Of a stretch of DNA of 64,000 nucleotides, positions 9,444 through 18,921 are shown piece after piece. Position 1 is the first letter of the stretch; each line of letters begins with the position of its first letter. The position numbers and the translations under genes were made by a program. The notes under the pieces were generated by a model. That model made no database searches. It was given only the letters and a program-made list of their open reading frames with translations, and was not told where the DNA came from. The DNA comes from Mesorhizobium metallidurans STM 2683 (lineage in GTDB: Bacteria; Pseudomonadota; Alphaproteobacteria; Rhizobiales; Rhizobiaceae), in contig NZ_CAUM01000112.1 in assembly GCF_000350085.1 (NCBI RefSeq), positions 30,625 to 94,624 of the forward strand, in the 5' to 3' direction.

Positions 9444-9719
9444 TCACCGCATCTTGCCCTTCGGCACCCTGACACGCCTGAAAATCGCGACGATTTCCTC
9501 GCGGGTGCACTCGATGGCGCCAAGCCGCACCGCGCGGTCGCGTTCGAAGCCGGTTATGTCATAATGCGGCGCCGATGTCTTGGGCGGTCCCTGATAGGAT
9601 GAGCGCTTGATGCCAAGCTGGGCGGCAAAGCGGTGCAACTCGTCTGTATCGTCGGCCAGAAGATGGCACCAGCGGTGGCCGACCCACTTCCAGATTGCCG
9701 CGTCGACATAGACCGCCAT
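9444..9719 (-). CDS. DUF4031 domain-containing protein
   Basis: This 91-residue protein begins MAVYVDAAIWKWVGHRWCHL and contains LHRFAAQLGIKRSSYQG and PHYDIT, the conserved pattern of the small DUF4031 family. The family function is not established. There is no signal peptide or membrane segment. It lies downstream of the PlsC-like gene on the same strand with 61 bases between, so it may be co-transcribed with it. Confidence 0.8.
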   Translation of the reverse strand: MAVYVDAAIWKWVGHRWCHLLADDTDELHRFAAQLGIKRSSYQGPPKTSAPHYDITGFERDRAVRLGAIECTREEIVAIFRRVRVPKGKMR

Positions 9720-9780
9720 CAGGCTTGCCGCACTCCGTCACCCGGTCCGTATGCCGGGTCGTCATGCCAGGATTCCGGCA

Positions 9781-11094
9781 TCAGCGATGATAGAAGGGAT
9801 TCGGGTAGAAAATGAAGCCGCCGCCGGCCTCAACCTGACCGACGATTGCGGTGATGGCGTCCTGCATGCGGCGGTGCAATTCGGCAAGCGCCTCGTCGAC
9901 CGAGCCCTGCCAGGCATGCAATCCGAGCGGCTCCGGCGCGCGGATATGGGCGCGACGCGGCCCTGCCGGCTGCGGCACGAAGCGGTTGATCGTGTCGCGC
10001 AGGGTGCCCTTGCAGTAATCGTTGCGGATGCGTTTCAGGTGCTCGGCGATCTCCTCTTGCGTGATGCGCGGACTGGACCATGCCCACGGCCCGACACGCT
10101 GGATACGCTGGATGGTGTCCGCCAGCGTCCGGACCTGCTTCTGCTCTTCGGCATCGCCCGCCCCTTCCCGCAGCCAACGGCGCGACCGGCGCAAAAGCTC
10201 GGCGATTTCATCGATTCCAGATTCGACTGGGGCGGATTCGACTGGAATTAGTTTCCCAAGGCGCCGGCTTAATTCGGTCAGCAATCGCTTCTGACGCGCG
10301 GCATAGGAGGCCTGCGCGTCAGGCAACATCTCGCAGGTGCTCTCATCGCGGGACAAGAGCGTTGCATAGATATGGTGGACCCGCCCCGACAGCGTATCGG
10401 CGGCATGACGTTCGACTTTCAGGCTCTTCTCGACATAGCCGCATTCCCGCGCCAACGCCGGCTCGACATCCCCGGTGAAGGCCAGCTTCCAGACGACCGG
10501 CGCGACGCACACCTTGAAATCCCCGTCCGTTGCGCGACCGCACTTGAGCGCTTCGAACCCCATCTCGACGGCCCCTGGCAGCAACGGGGCAACGACATTG
10601 GCATGCCAGCCGACGCCGCCCTCGGGATGCAGGAGCACGCCATGCCCTTTCAGCGCCCAGGCGACCGAATGTTCCTTGGCCGCTCCGCTGTTACCGGGGA
10701 TCTGCGCGATCAGATTGTTGGCCAGCCAGAATTTCTGCATGATCCGGCCGAGACCGTTGACGACGCCATGCGTGGCCCAGGATGCCGCGAGCGGGCTGAC
10801 CTGAGAGACGATCTCCTTGTCGATCATCCAATCGGTGAAGAATTCCGGATGGTTGGGCGTGATGAATGTCGCCTTGCCGCCGCCGCAGCAGGCCTTCAGC
10901 CGCTGCCTGTCATCATCGGGAAATTCTATGTGGCGGACATTGGCGACGCCACGCAAACCGGCCAGAAGATTGAACGGCAACAGGTCGCGCAAGCCGGGAA
11001 CGCCGTGCAGCATGACAATCCGGTTGACGAAAGTCATGATCCTGATCAGCGCCGGACTGGGCTTCGGCGCCACGAACACATCGATTCTGCTCAA
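9781..11094 (-). CDS. PlsC-like acyltransferase-fold protein
   Basis: The 437-residue protein resembles the lysophosphatidate acyltransferase superfamily. A block-I-like motif ITPNHPEFFTDWM sits near residue 80 and a block-III-like motif LHPEGGVGW near residue 160. The histidine-aspartate spacing (five residues between) differs from the canonical HX4D, so the assignment is to the fold, not to a reaction. The C-terminal half is helical and charged. Translation probably starts at TTG 11094, with GGGGGA five bases upstream; an ATG 19 codons later is the alternative. The substrate is unknown. Confidence 0.65.
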   Translation of the reverse strand: MSRIDVFVAPKPSPALIRIMTFVNRIVMLHGVPGLRDLLPFNLLAGLRGVANVRHIEFPDDDRQRLKACCGGGKATFITPNHPEFFTDWMIDKEIVSQVSPLAASWATHGVVNGLGRIMQKFWLANNLIAQIPGNSGAAKEHSVAWALKGHGVLLHPEGGVGWHANVVAPLLPGAVEMGFEALKCGRATDGDFKVCVAPVVWKLAFTGDVEPALARECGYVEKSLKVERHAADTLSGRVHHIYATLLSRDESTCEMLPDAQASYAARQKRLLTELSRRLGKLIPVESAPVESGIDEIAELLRRSRRWLREGAGDAEEQKQVRTLADTIQRIQRVGPWAWSSPRITQEEIAEHLKRIRNDYCKGTLRDTINRFVPQPAGPRRAHIRAPEPLGLHAWQGSVDEALAELHRRMQDAITAIVGQVEAGGGFIFYPNPFYHR

Positions 11095-11160
11095 CCTGAT
11101 CCCCCGAGGTAGACGCCGGGGAAAGGATGAAACGCAATTGCGGCGTGTTCAAGTCATCAA

Positions 11161-11192
11161 GCCTGTTTAGCCAGCGTCGTGGCTAACCAGGC
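11161..11192. terminator. Hairpin downstream of eipB
   Basis: Nested arms GCCTG...CAGGC and TTAGCCA...TGGCTAA form an extended stem just beyond the eipB stop codon on the minus strand. A good T run is lacking, so a terminator or 3'-end stabiliser is the best reading. Confidence 0.45.
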
Positions 11193-11204
11193 CGGGGACA
11201 GGCG

Positions 11205-12032
11205 CTATTTCGTCGGGCAGGGCTTCGACTGATCGAACAGCGACAGGTTGACCAGCTTGCCGGTCATAGAGAATTCGCCATAGTTCATGACCATGTCGCG
11301 CGTGATGCCGTTCTCAAGCAGCTTGAAGCTGATCCGGTATTCCGGCACCTCCTCGCCCGACTTGTCGGTGTCGTCGAAATAGGCGATGTCGACCGGCCAA
11401 TATTTGTCGGTCGCGAGCTTGGCCAGCGCCGGCGCTTCCGGATCGGCCTTGTCGGCATCGGCTTTCTTGCCGACGACGACGGTCGTGGCCATCACCTTAT
11501 CGGCGTCTTCCGAGCCGTCGAACAGATTGGTTTCGTAGAAGTTCTCGCCCTTTTCGGCCTTGCCGATCAGTTCGACCAGATGCTGGGTCGGGAATTGGGT
11601 GGCAGCCAGTTCGATGCTGTTCCTCTCCGGCTTGTCCAAATCGACCTTGAGGCCCTTCGTTTCCTTCGTTGCGGTGCCCTTGACCTCCTTGTCGAGGTTC
11701 TGGTCGACGAAGGATTTCGTTACGAACGAGAAGGTCTTGCCTTCGGCGTCCTCGAAGGTCGTCGTCTGCTGGTCGGTCAGCCGCGTGTTGTCGCCGGTGA
11801 CGATCTGGGTGACCATGCGGAACTTCACCGTGTAGCCTTCGCAGGGCGAGCCATTGAATTCGTAGACCATGCGCCCGGAAATGCCGGTGATGCCGGAACG
11901 ATCCGACGCCTTGTCCAGGGTGATGTCATAAACGGCGCGATGCGCCTGCAGCGCCGGCACGGCAAAAGCAGGAGCCACTGCGAAAAGCGCCGGCAGCAGA
12001 ACGGCATGGAATGCGAGGCGCGTTGCGCGCAT
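11205..12032 (-). CDS. eipB: Periplasmic envelope integrity protein, EipB/DUF1849 family
   Basis: The 275-residue product has a clear signal peptide (LAFHAVLLPALFAVAPAFA, residues about 6-24). The mature part is the DUF1849 spiral beta barrel described for Brucella EipB, which supports cell envelope integrity. Two cysteines, C64 (GSPCEGY) and C272 (KPCPTK), match the conserved pair that forms a disulfide in EipB. ATG at 12032 has GGAG seven bases upstream. It is divergent from a RidA gene. Family membership is confident; its role here is transferred from Brucella. Confidence 0.82.
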   Translation of the reverse strand: MRATRLAFHAVLLPALFAVAPAFAVPALQAHRAVYDITLDKASDRSGITGISGRMVYEFNGSPCEGYTVKFRMVTQIVTGDNTRLTDQQTTTFEDAEGKTFSFVTKSFVDQNLDKEVKGTATKETKGLKVDLDKPERNSIELAATQFPTQHLVELIGKAEKGENFYETNLFDGSEDADKVMATTVVVGKKADADKADPEAPALAKLATDKYWPVDIAYFDDTDKSGEEVPEYRISFKLLENGITRDMVMNYGEFSMTGKLVNLSLFDQSKPCPTK

Positions 12033-12170
12033 GAGGGGCTCCGATCATCGCGGCCGATGGCAGGCCGCAGGGAAAGATGGTCCAGCTTAAAAAAAGTCAT
12101 GGCGGAAGCGAGGCAAAAATAGCAATTTCGGCCCGGCCTGCGCGGCAACATCAAGCAATAGGGAAATACC

Positions 12171-12635
12171 ATGAGTGAAACAATCGAAAAGCGGCTAAGC
12201 GATCTCGGCGTGACGCTGCCTGTCGCCGCCACACCCGCCGCCACCTACGTGACTTATTGCAGGACCGGCAACCTGCTGTTCACCGCCGGGCAGTTGCCGC
12301 TGAAGGACGGCAAGCTGCATGCGAGCGGTCTGCTCGGCCGCGACGTCGACACTGCAGCCGGCAAGGAAGCGGCAAAATATTGTGCGATCAACTTATTGGC
12401 GCAGGCCAAGGCCGCCCTCGGCGATCTCGAAACAATCCACCGCCTGGTGAAGATCACCGTCTTCGTAGCCTCGACGCCGGATTTCGTCGAGCAGCATCTG
12501 GTTGCCAACGGCGCTTCAGATTTTTTCGTCGCAGTGCTTGGCGACCGCGGCAAGCATGCTCGCTCCTCCGTCGGCACCACCTCCCTGCCGCTTAATGCCG
12601 CAGTGGAAATCGAAGCGATCTTCGAAGTCGAGTGA
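12171..12635 (+). CDS. RidA/YjgF family protein
   Basis: The 154-residue product has the YjgF/RidA trimeric fold: LLFTAGQLPLKDG, then KITVFVASTPDF, then HARSSVGTTSLPLNAAVEIE, where the conserved arginine binds the imine substrate. RidA proteins hydrolyse reactive enamines and imines released by PLP enzymes. It belongs to the longer subfamily (about 150 residues), not the 128-residue archetype, so its exact substrate is uncertain. The next gene starts seven bases after its stop, indicating an operon. Confidence 0.9.
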   Translation: MSETIEKRLSDLGVTLPVAATPAATYVTYCRTGNLLFTAGQLPLKDGKLHASGLLGRDVDTAAGKEAAKYCAINLLAQAKAALGDLETIHRLVKITVFVASTPDFVEQHLVANGASDFFVAVLGDRGKHARSSVGTTSLPLNAAVEIEAIFEVE

Positions 12636-12642
12636 GCCAGAT

Positions 12643-13371
12643 ATGACCGACCTTTCCTGGCTGACCGCCCGGCCCGTTGCCCATCGCGGCTTTCACGACA
12701 TGAACAAGAAGCGCTGGGAGAACACGCTTTCCGCTTTCGCCGCCGCGGCCGAGCGCGGCTATGCGATCGAATGCGATGTGCATTTGTCGTCGGATCGCGT
12801 TCCCGTCATCATCCATGACGACGACCTCAAGCGGCTGACCGGCCAGGACGGCTTCGTCTGGCAGCGCACGGCGGCCGAACTGACGGCGCTCAGGGTTGGC
12901 GGCACCTCGGACCATCTGCCGACGTTGCAGCAGGCGCTCGATCTGGTCGGTGGCCGCGTGCCCATGGTCGTCGAGTTGAAAGGTGTTCCCGGCCATGATG
13001 AAGGCCTGGTCGAAAGCGTCGGTAAGATGCTCAAGCGCTACAAGGGCAAGGCGGCGATCATGTCGTTCGACCATTGGCTGATCCGCGACTTCCCCAAACA
13101 TGCGCCTGGCATTCCAGGCGGGTTGACCGCCTACGGCAAGGACGTCAAGTTGATCGAGGCGCATTTCGCCATGCTGGCGCACGATCTCGCCTTCACCTCC
13201 TATGCCGCCGGCGACCTGCCGAACCGGTTCGTCTCCTTCGTGCGCGAAAAGCTCAAAATGCCTGTCATCACCTGGACCGTGCTCGACCAGCCCGCGGTGG
13301 AGCTCACCTTTAGATATGCCGACCAGATGACGTTCGAAGGCTTCGAACCCGATCACGTGAAGGTGGCCTGA
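12643..13371 (+). CDS. Glycerophosphodiester phosphodiesterase
   Basis: The 242-residue TIM-barrel protein carries the GDPD signature: AHRGFHDMN with the catalytic HRG, ENTLSAFAAA, then ECDVHLSSDRVPVIIHDDDL with metal and catalytic residues. No signal peptide is seen, so it acts in the cytoplasm, releasing glycerol 3-phosphate from deacylated phospholipids. ATG at 12643 follows the RidA stop by seven bases. A longer frame beginning inside the RidA gene is rejected. Confidence 0.92.
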   Translation: MTDLSWLTARPVAHRGFHDMNKKRWENTLSAFAAAAERGYAIECDVHLSSDRVPVIIHDDDLKRLTGQDGFVWQRTAAELTALRVGGTSDHLPTLQQALDLVGGRVPMVVELKGVPGHDEGLVESVGKMLKRYKGKAAIMSFDHWLIRDFPKHAPGIPGGLTAYGKDVKLIEAHFAMLAHDLAFTSYAAGDLPNRFVSFVREKLKMPVITWTVLDQPAVELTFRYADQMTFEGFEPDHVKVA

Positions 13372-13412
13372 AGCGGGCTTGCATGGCCCACTTTGGCGCT
13401 TAAATTAGCCCG

Positions 13413-14627
13413 ATGGATCAGGGTGATGAATGCGGCGGACAGACGGCGAATGGGCAGTATTCGATCCGCGTAGCCGCCGGCATCGGTGCCTTCACCCGCG
13501 ATGAATGGAATGGCTTCGGCAGTACCACGCGCACTGACACAGAAAATGGCTACAACCCCCTTGTTTCGTTCGCTTTTCTGAGCGCACTCGAAGACTCCGG
13601 CTGCGCCGTTCGGCGCACCGGCTGGCAAGGCCACCACCTCAGGCTGGAGACGGCGCAAGGCAGGTTGCTCGGCGCCGTGCCCTGCTATCTCAAGTCGCAC
13701 AGCCAGGGCGAATATGTGTTCGACCATGGCTGGTCCGATGCATTCGAACGCGCCGGCGGACGCTATTATCCAAAACTGCAATGTGCAGTGCCGTTTACAC
13801 CCGTTACCGGCCCTCGCCTGCTGGTCCGCAAGGGCGAGGACAGCGATGCCGTGAAGGCCGGGCTGGCTGCAGGCCTGAAGGCGGTGACGGAAAAGCTCGG
13901 CGTGTCTTCCGGTCATGTCACCTTCGCCCAGGAGAAAGACGTCGACACGCTTGAGGCGGCAGGCTTCCTGCACCGCACCGACCAGCAGTTCCACTTCTTC
14001 AATGAAGGCTTTTCGAACTACGACGACTTTCTCGCCACGCTGGCTTCACGCAAGCGAAAGGCGATGAAGAAGGAACGGCGCGAGGCGCTCGCTCACGGCA
14101 TCTCGATCGACTGGCTGACCGGCGGGGATTTGACCGAAAGAGTCTGGGACGACTTTTTTGCGTTCTACATGGACACCGGCAGCAGGAAATGGGGCCGGCC
14201 CTATCTCAGCCGCGAATTCTTCTCGATGATCGGCGAGCGCATGGCCGACGACATCCTGCTGGTGATGGCCAGGCGCAACGGGCGCTACATTGCCGGCGCC
14301 ATCAATTTCATCGGCTCGGATGCGCTTTACGGCCGCAACTGGGGCTGCATCGAGGACCACCCCTTCCTGCATTTCGAGGTCTGCTACCATCAGGCGATCG
14401 ACTTCGCCATCGAGCGCAAGCTGAAGGTCGTCGAGGCGGGTGCGCAAGGCGAACACAAGCTGGCGCGCGGCTACAGGCCGGTCACCATGCATTCGGCGCA
14501 TTACATCGCGCATCCCGGCCTGCGCAACGCGGTGGCCGACTATCTCAGGCGCGAACGGCGCGAGGTGGAACGGATGGGGGACTATCTTGAAGAACACACC
14601 CCGTTCCGCAAGGATCTCGAAGAATAG
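13413..14627 (+). CDS. FemAB-like N-acyltransferase (PF04339-type)
   Basis: The 404-residue protein belongs to the GNAT-fold family annotated as peptidoglycan-biosynthesis-like or DUF482. Recognisable stretches are NPLVSFAFLSALEDSG near the N-terminus, SRKRKAMKKERRE in the middle, FYMDTGSRKWGRPYLSREF, and GAQGEHKLARGYRP near the C-terminus. The substrate is unknown; the relation to FemA/FemB suggests transfer of aminoacyl groups, but this is not shown. It follows the phosphodiesterase by 41 bases. Confidence 0.82.
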   Translation: MDQGDECGGQTANGQYSIRVAAGIGAFTRDEWNGFGSTTRTDTENGYNPLVSFAFLSALEDSGCAVRRTGWQGHHLRLETAQGRLLGAVPCYLKSHSQGEYVFDHGWSDAFERAGGRYYPKLQCAVPFTPVTGPRLLVRKGEDSDAVKAGLAAGLKAVTEKLGVSSGHVTFAQEKDVDTLEAAGFLHRTDQQFHFFNEGFSNYDDFLATLASRKRKAMKKERREALAHGISIDWLTGGDLTERVWDDFFAFYMDTGSRKWGRPYLSREFFSMIGERMADDILLVMARRNGRYIAGAINFIGSDALYGRNWGCIEDHPFLHFEVCYHQAIDFAIERKLKVVEAGAQGEHKLARGYRPVTMHSAHYIAHPGLRNAVADYLRRERREVERMGDYLEEHTPFRKDLEE

Positions 14628-14711
14628 GCCGAAACCTGGTCGACGTTGCCCGACGTCTTGCCGCGCGAAGGCGGCTTCGCTACACGGGGCTGAACATATC
14701 TGGAGGGCGCC

Positions 14712-15143
14712 ATGGCCGAAACCGCCTACGATCCCGGCAACATCTTCGCAAAGATACTGCGCGGGGAAATCCCGTCGCATCGCGTCTACGAAGATGACGC
14801 GGTCGTCGCCTTCATGGATGTGATGCCGCAAGGACCGGGCCATACGCTCGTGCTGCCGAAGGCGCCTTCGCGAAACCTGCTCGACGCCGATCCGGCTACG
14901 CTCGGCCCGCTGTTTGCCATCGTGCAGAAAGTGGCGCTAGCTGTAAAAAAGGCCTTCGACGCCGATGGCGTTACCATCATTCAGTTCAACGAGCCGGCAT
15001 CCGGGCAGACCGTCTATCACCTCCATGTCCACGTCATTCCGCGCTTCGATGGCATCCCCTTGAAGCCGCATACGGGACAGATGGAAAGGCCCGAGGTGCT
15101 GGTGGAAAACGCCGGCAAGATCCGGACGGCGCTAAGCAACTGA
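14712..15143 (+). CDS. HIT family hydrolase
   Basis: The 143-residue protein has the histidine triad motif YHLHVHVIPR near residue 105 and the N-terminal IFAKILRGEIPSHRVYEDD of the Hint branch. Hint enzymes hydrolyse nucleoside phosphoramidates. ATG at 14712 is preceded by GGAGGG. Its last 12 bases overlap the 3' end of the convergent kinase-like gene. Confidence 0.93.
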   Translation: MAETAYDPGNIFAKILRGEIPSHRVYEDDAVVAFMDVMPQGPGHTLVLPKAPSRNLLDADPATLGPLFAIVQKVALAVKKAFDADGVTIIQFNEPASGQTVYHLHVHVIPRFDGIPLKPHTGQMERPEVLVENAGKIRTALSN

Positions 15144-15788
15144 TCCGGTCGCAGGCGGGCTCCAGCCGACTTGCGATTGCGCCAGGTTTCGAAAGGCGGT
15201 CGGCTGCGGGCCGTGGTCAAGCCGCCACCTGATCGCCTCTGCACACTGCTGCGGGCTTAGCAGCGACGTATCGACCTCCAGGTCATAGATGCCCGGCCGG
15301 TGTACCTCTTCCTGCCACAGACGCACGGGCCGCGGCATCGGATCGTCGCTGGAGCCGGTGACATAGCCCTTGTCCGCCGCGCTCCGCGCGCGCCGTTCAA
15401 GAATCACCTCGATCGGGCAGCGAACCCCTACGAAAAGAACCGGCAGGCCGGTGAGCCGACCGGCGCAATCGGCCAGGATGTTGAGCGGCTTCGAATAGGC
15501 ATCGTGATGACCGAGATCGGCAACGACATTCAGCCCCGACCGGCTGTGGGCGGCTATCGATTCATAGAGCGCGGCATAGAATCGGGGCACGTGCATTTCG
15601 AGATCGGGGCGCTCCCCGCCGGGGCGCAGGCCAATGCCCGGACGAAACTTGGGCGGCGTGGTCTGTGCGAAGGTATCGACACCAAGGTTCATCCAGACGC
15701 CGTCGAACGTCTCCTGGATCGCCTGGACAATGCTTGACTTTCCCGATCGCGGCGCACCGTTCAGAATGATGATTTGCCCGACTTGCAC
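15132..15788 (-). CDS. Chloramphenicol phosphotransferase-like P-loop kinase
   Basis: The 218-residue protein has a Walker A motif (LNGAPRSGKSS near residues 7-17), a following VDTF aspartate and the CPT-family region VLFVGVRCPIEVILERRARS. It therefore resembles the family of the Streptomyces chloramphenicol 3'-O-phosphotransferase. Resistance cannot be assumed; many homologues have unknown substrates. GTG at 15788 with AGGAGG six bases upstream is a very strong start. The start codon lies only about 16 bases beyond the clpA terminator. Confidence 0.8.
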   Translation of the reverse strand: MQVGQIIILNGAPRSGKSSIVQAIQETFDGVWMNLGVDTFAQTTPPKFRPGIGLRPGGERPDLEMHVPRFYAALYESIAAHSRSGLNVVADLGHHDAYSKPLNILADCAGRLTGLPVLFVGVRCPIEVILERRARSAADKGYVTGSSDDPMPRPVRLWQEEVHRPGIYDLEVDTSLLSPQQCAEAIRWRLDHGPQPTAFRNLAQSQVGWSPPATGSVA

Positions 15789-15803
15789 GCGGCCCCTCCT
15801 AAC

Positions 15804-15832
15804 AAAAAAAGCCCCGTTGCCGGGGCTTTTTT
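15804..15832. terminator. Rho-independent terminator after clpA
   Basis: Seven A, GCCCCG, loop TTGC, CGGGGC, then six T form a textbook bidirectional terminator 15 bases past the clpA stop codon. On the minus strand the T tract ends directly before the ribosome binding site of the kinase-like gene. Confidence 0.9.
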
Positions 15833-15846
15833 GACTCCAGAGCTTG

Positions 15847-18315
15847 TCAGCCCTTGCGGGGAAGTTGCGGCACCAGGCTGCGCTTGCCGCCATCCTTGAC
15901 CTTGGACTCCGGCTTCTGTGCCACGGCCTTTTTCGCGGCGGGCTTTTTCGCCGCTGCCTTCTTGGCCTTGGGCGCATCGTCCAGCTCTTCCTTCTTCGGC
16001 TTGACCGGCGCCTCGTCGGCCAGCGATTCGAGCTTCAGGCCGGTCTCGCCGGTCTCCTTCTTATCGACGGTGACACGCACCGTGCCGCCCTTCTTGAGCT
16101 TGCCGAACAGCACCTCGTCGGCCAGCGGCTTCTTGATGTGTTCCTGGATGACCCGGCCGAGCGGCCGTGCGCCCATGCGCTCGTCATAGCCCTTGTCAGC
16201 CAGCCAGGCGATCGCGTCCGACGACAGGTCGAAGGTGACGCCACGCTCGGAAAGCTGGGCCTCGAGCTGCATGACGAACTTCTGCACCACCTGATGGATG
16301 ACCGGCACCGGCAGCGAGCCGAACGGGATGATCGCATCGAGACGATTGCGGAATTCCGGCGTGAACAGCCGGTTGATCGCCTCGACATCGTCGCCTTCGC
16401 GCTTGGTCGAGCCGAAACCGATCGCCGCGCGCTGCGCATCCGACGCACCCGCATTGGTGGTCATGATCAGGATGACATTCCGGAAGTCGATCTGCTTACC
16501 GTTGTGGTCGGTCAGCTTGCCATGGTCCATTACCTGCAACAGGATGTTGAACAGGTCCGGATGCGCCTTCTCGACTTCGTCCAGCAAGAGCACGCAATGC
16601 GGATGCTGGTCGACGCCGTCGGTCAAGAGGCCGCCCTGGTCGAAGCCGACATAGCCGGGAGGCGCGCCGATCAGCCGCGAGACCGTGTGACGCTCCATAT
16701 ATTCCGACATGTCGAAACGGATCAGCTCGACGCCAAGCGAGGCAGCGAGCTGCTTTGCCACTTCGGTCTTGCCGACACCGGTCGGGCCCGAGAACAAATA
16801 GGAGCCGATCGGCTTTTCCGGTTCGCGCAGGCCGGCGCGCGCCAGCTTGATCGCCGAGGTCAGCGCCGTGATCGCGGTGTCCTGACCGTAGACGACGCGC
16901 TTCAACTCGATGTCCAGACCCTGCAGCACCTTCTCGTCGTCGGCCGAAACCGTCTTCGGCGGAATGCGGGCCATGGTGGCGATCGTCGCCTCGATCTCCT
17001 TGATGCCGATGGTCTTCTTGCGCTTGGCCTCCGGCACCAGCATCTGCGAGGCGCCGGTCTCGTCGATCACGTCGATCGCCTTGTCCGGCAGCTTGCGGTC
17101 GTTGATGTAGCGGGCCGACAATTCGACCGAGGCCTTGATCGCCTCGCTCGTGTAGCGGACCTTGTGGAACTCCTCGAAATAGGGCTTCAGGCCCTTCATG
17201 ATTTCGATGGCGTCCTCGATGGTCGGCTCGTTGACGTCGATCTTCTGGAAGCGCCGCACCAGGGCACGGTCCTTCTCGAAGAACTGGCGGAACTCCTTGT
17301 AGGTGGTCGAGCCGATGCAACGAATCGCGCCGGACGACAGCGCCGGCTTCAACAGGTTCGACGCGTCCATGGCGCCGCCCGATGTTGCCCCTGCCCCGAT
17401 CACGGTGTGGATCTCGTCGATGAACAGCACCGCGCCGGGATAATCCTCGAGCTCCTTGACGACCTGCTTCAGCCGCTCCTCGAAATCGCCGCGGTAACGA
17501 GTGCCGGCGAGCAGCGTGCCCATGTCGAGCGCAAAGATGGTGGCGTTGAACAGCACTTCCGGCACGTCGCCCTCGACAATGCGCTTGGCGAGGCCTTCGG
17601 CGATCGCCGTCTTGCCGACGCCGGGGTCGCCGACGTAGAGCGGGTTGTTCTTGGAACGGCGACACAGCACCTGGATGGTGCGGTTGATCTCGCTCTCGCG
17701 GCCGATCAGCGGATCGATCTTGCCAGCCTTGGCCTTGTTGTTGAGGTTGACGCAATAGGCGGTCAGCGCGTCCTGCTGCTGCTTCTTCTTGCCGTTTTCC
17801 TCCTGCGGCTCGGCGCCGTTCTGGCCACCCTGCTCGTCGTCGGCGCCGCGCGGCGTCCGCGTCTCGGATGCGCCGGGGCGCTTGGCGATGCCGTGCGAAA
17901 TGTAGTTGACCGCGTCGTAGCGGGTCATCTGCTGTTCCTGCAGGAAATAGGCGGCATGGCTCTCGCGCTCGGCGAAGATGGCGACAAGCACATTGGCGCC
18001 CGACACTTCCTCGCGGCCGGACGACTGCACATGGATCACTGCACGCTGGATGACGCGCTGGAAACCGGCCGTCGGCTTGGAATCCTCGTCGTAGCCGGTA
18101 ACGAGATTGTCGAGCTCGGTGTCGATATAGGTCAGCACCGTATGCTTCAGATCGTCGAGATCGACATTGCAGGCGCGCATGACGGCGGCCGCCTCGGTGT
18201 CGTCGATGAGCGCGAGCAGCAAATGTTCAAGGGTTGCGTATTCATGGTGCCGCTCATTGGCGAGCGTCAGCGCTTGGTGAAGCGCCTTTTCCAGGCCTTG
18301 GGAGAAAGCCGGCAT
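15847..18315 (-). CDS. clpA: ATP-dependent Clp protease ATP-binding subunit ClpA
   Basis: The 822-residue AAA+ unfoldase feeds substrates to ClpP. It has the N-terminal double Clp repeat that binds ClpS ([13 protein letters not shown] onward), a first AAA domain (Walker [14 protein letters not shown], Walker [10 protein letters not shown]) and a second AAA domain ([24 protein letters not shown]). A Lys/Ala-rich tail of about 60 residues follows the core, as in other rhizobial ClpA proteins. A Gln/Lys-rich linker near residues 150-185 separates the N-domain. It begins six bases after the clpS stop. Confidence 0.97.
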   Translation of the reverse strand: MPAFSQGLEKALHQALTLANERHHEYATLEHLLLALIDDTEAAAVMRACNVDLDDLKHTVLTYIDTELDNLVTGYDEDSKPTAGFQRVIQRAVIHVQSSGREEVSGANVLVAIFAERESHAAYFLQEQQMTRYDAVNYISHGIAKRPGASETRTPRGADDEQGGQNGAEPQEENGKKKQQQDALTAYCVNLNNKAKAGKIDPLIGRESEINRTIQVLCRRSKNNPLYVGDPGVGKTAIAEGLAKRIVEGDVPEVLFNATIFALDMGTLLAGTRYRGDFEERLKQVVKELEDYPGAVLFIDEIHTVIGAGATSGGAMDASNLLKPALSSGAIRCIGSTTYKEFRQFFEKDRALVRRFQKIDVNEPTIEDAIEIMKGLKPYFEEFHKVRYTSEAIKASVELSARYINDRKLPDKAIDVIDETGASQMLVPEAKRKKTIGIKEIEATIATMARIPPKTVSADDEKVLQGLDIELKRVVYGQDTAITALTSAIKLARAGLREPEKPIGSYLFSGPTGVGKTEVAKQLAASLGVELIRFDMSEYMERHTVSRLIGAPPGYVGFDQGGLLTDGVDQHPHCVLLLDEVEKAHPDLFNILLQVMDHGKLTDHNGKQIDFRNVILIMTTNAGASDAQRAAIGFGSTKREGDDVEAINRLFTPEFRNRLDAIIPFGSLPVPVIHQVVQKFVMQLEAQLSERGVTFDLSSDAIAWLADKGYDERMGARPLGRVIQEHIKKPLADEVLFGKLKKGGTVRVTVDKKETGETGLKLESLADEAPVKPKKEELDDAPKAKKAAAKKPAAKKAVAQKPESKVKDGGKRSLVPQLPRKG

Positions 18316-18321
18316 GTTACC

Positions 18322-18648
18322 TCACTTCTTCTCCATCACGCATTGCAGCGGATGCTGATTCTGTCGGGCGAAATCCATGACCTGGGACACTTTGGTCTCG
18401 GCCACCTCGAATGTATAGACCCCGCACTCGCCCACTCCATGATTGTGAACATGAAGCATGATGCGTGTGGCGGCTTCACGGTCCTTCTGGAAAAAACGCT
18501 CCAGCACGTGAACCACGAATTCCATGGGTGTGTAGTCGTCGTTGAGGATGAGGACCCGGTAAAGGCTGGGCTTCTTGGTCTTGGTTTTGGTGCGCGTGAT
18601 GACGGCCGTACCGCGACCGGCCTCGTTGCCGTCGCTGCCGTTTTGCAT
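18322..18648 (-). CDS. clpS: ClpAP adaptor ClpS
   Basis: ClpS delivers N-degron proteins to ClpA. The conserved core [20 protein letters not shown] contains the N-degron pocket residues, and [14 protein letters not shown] follows. I chose ATG 18648 ([11 protein letters not shown], 108 residues), the usual rhizobial ClpS start region. An in-frame ATG at 18726 would add 26 residues, and neither start has a strong ribosome binding site, so this boundary is uncertain. clpA follows six bases downstream. Confidence 0.92.
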   Translation of the reverse strand: MQNGSDGNEAGRGTAVITRTKTKTKKPSLYRVLILNDDYTPMEFVVHVLERFFQKDREAATRIMLHVHNHGVGECGVYTFEVAETKVSQVMDFARQNQHPLQCVMEKK

Positions 18649-18847
18649 GCGCGCCACGTCTCTCGTGGCAGTCAAACCGATCGTCACGTAGTCCTGCCTT
18701 TTCGAATCCCCATGCGAGTTCGACATGTAGGTGTTCGATGGACGATTTTAAGCCCTTCTGTTTAGCTGACAATATGGCTAGGTGGCCAAACTTGACGGAT
18801 TTTCGCAATCGTGAAGCCAGCAGAGCCCCTGATTTGAAATTGCCATG

Positions 18848-18878
18848 AAAAAACCCGGCCGCGCTTCCGCGACCGGGT
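18848..18878 (-). terminator. Terminator downstream of the phasin gene
   Basis: On the minus strand a stem of ACCCGG-x-CGCG pairing with CGCG-x-CCGGGT (one internal mismatch) is followed by six T. It lies about 44 bases beyond the phasin stop codon, a good rho-independent terminator. Confidence 0.85.
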
Positions 18879-18921
18879 CTGTCTTACAGGCTCGGGGCCG
18901 TCTTCACATCATACAGACAAA

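Noticed and set aside
15132..15788. Chloramphenicol resistance gene
   Set aside because: Only family resemblance is visible; homologues in non-producers often have other or unknown substrates.
15844..18765. A 973-codon open frame on the plus strand
   Set aside because: It is the antisense of clpA and clpS; the translation is low-complexity and Arg/Asp/Leu-rich, a usual shadow in GC-rich genes.
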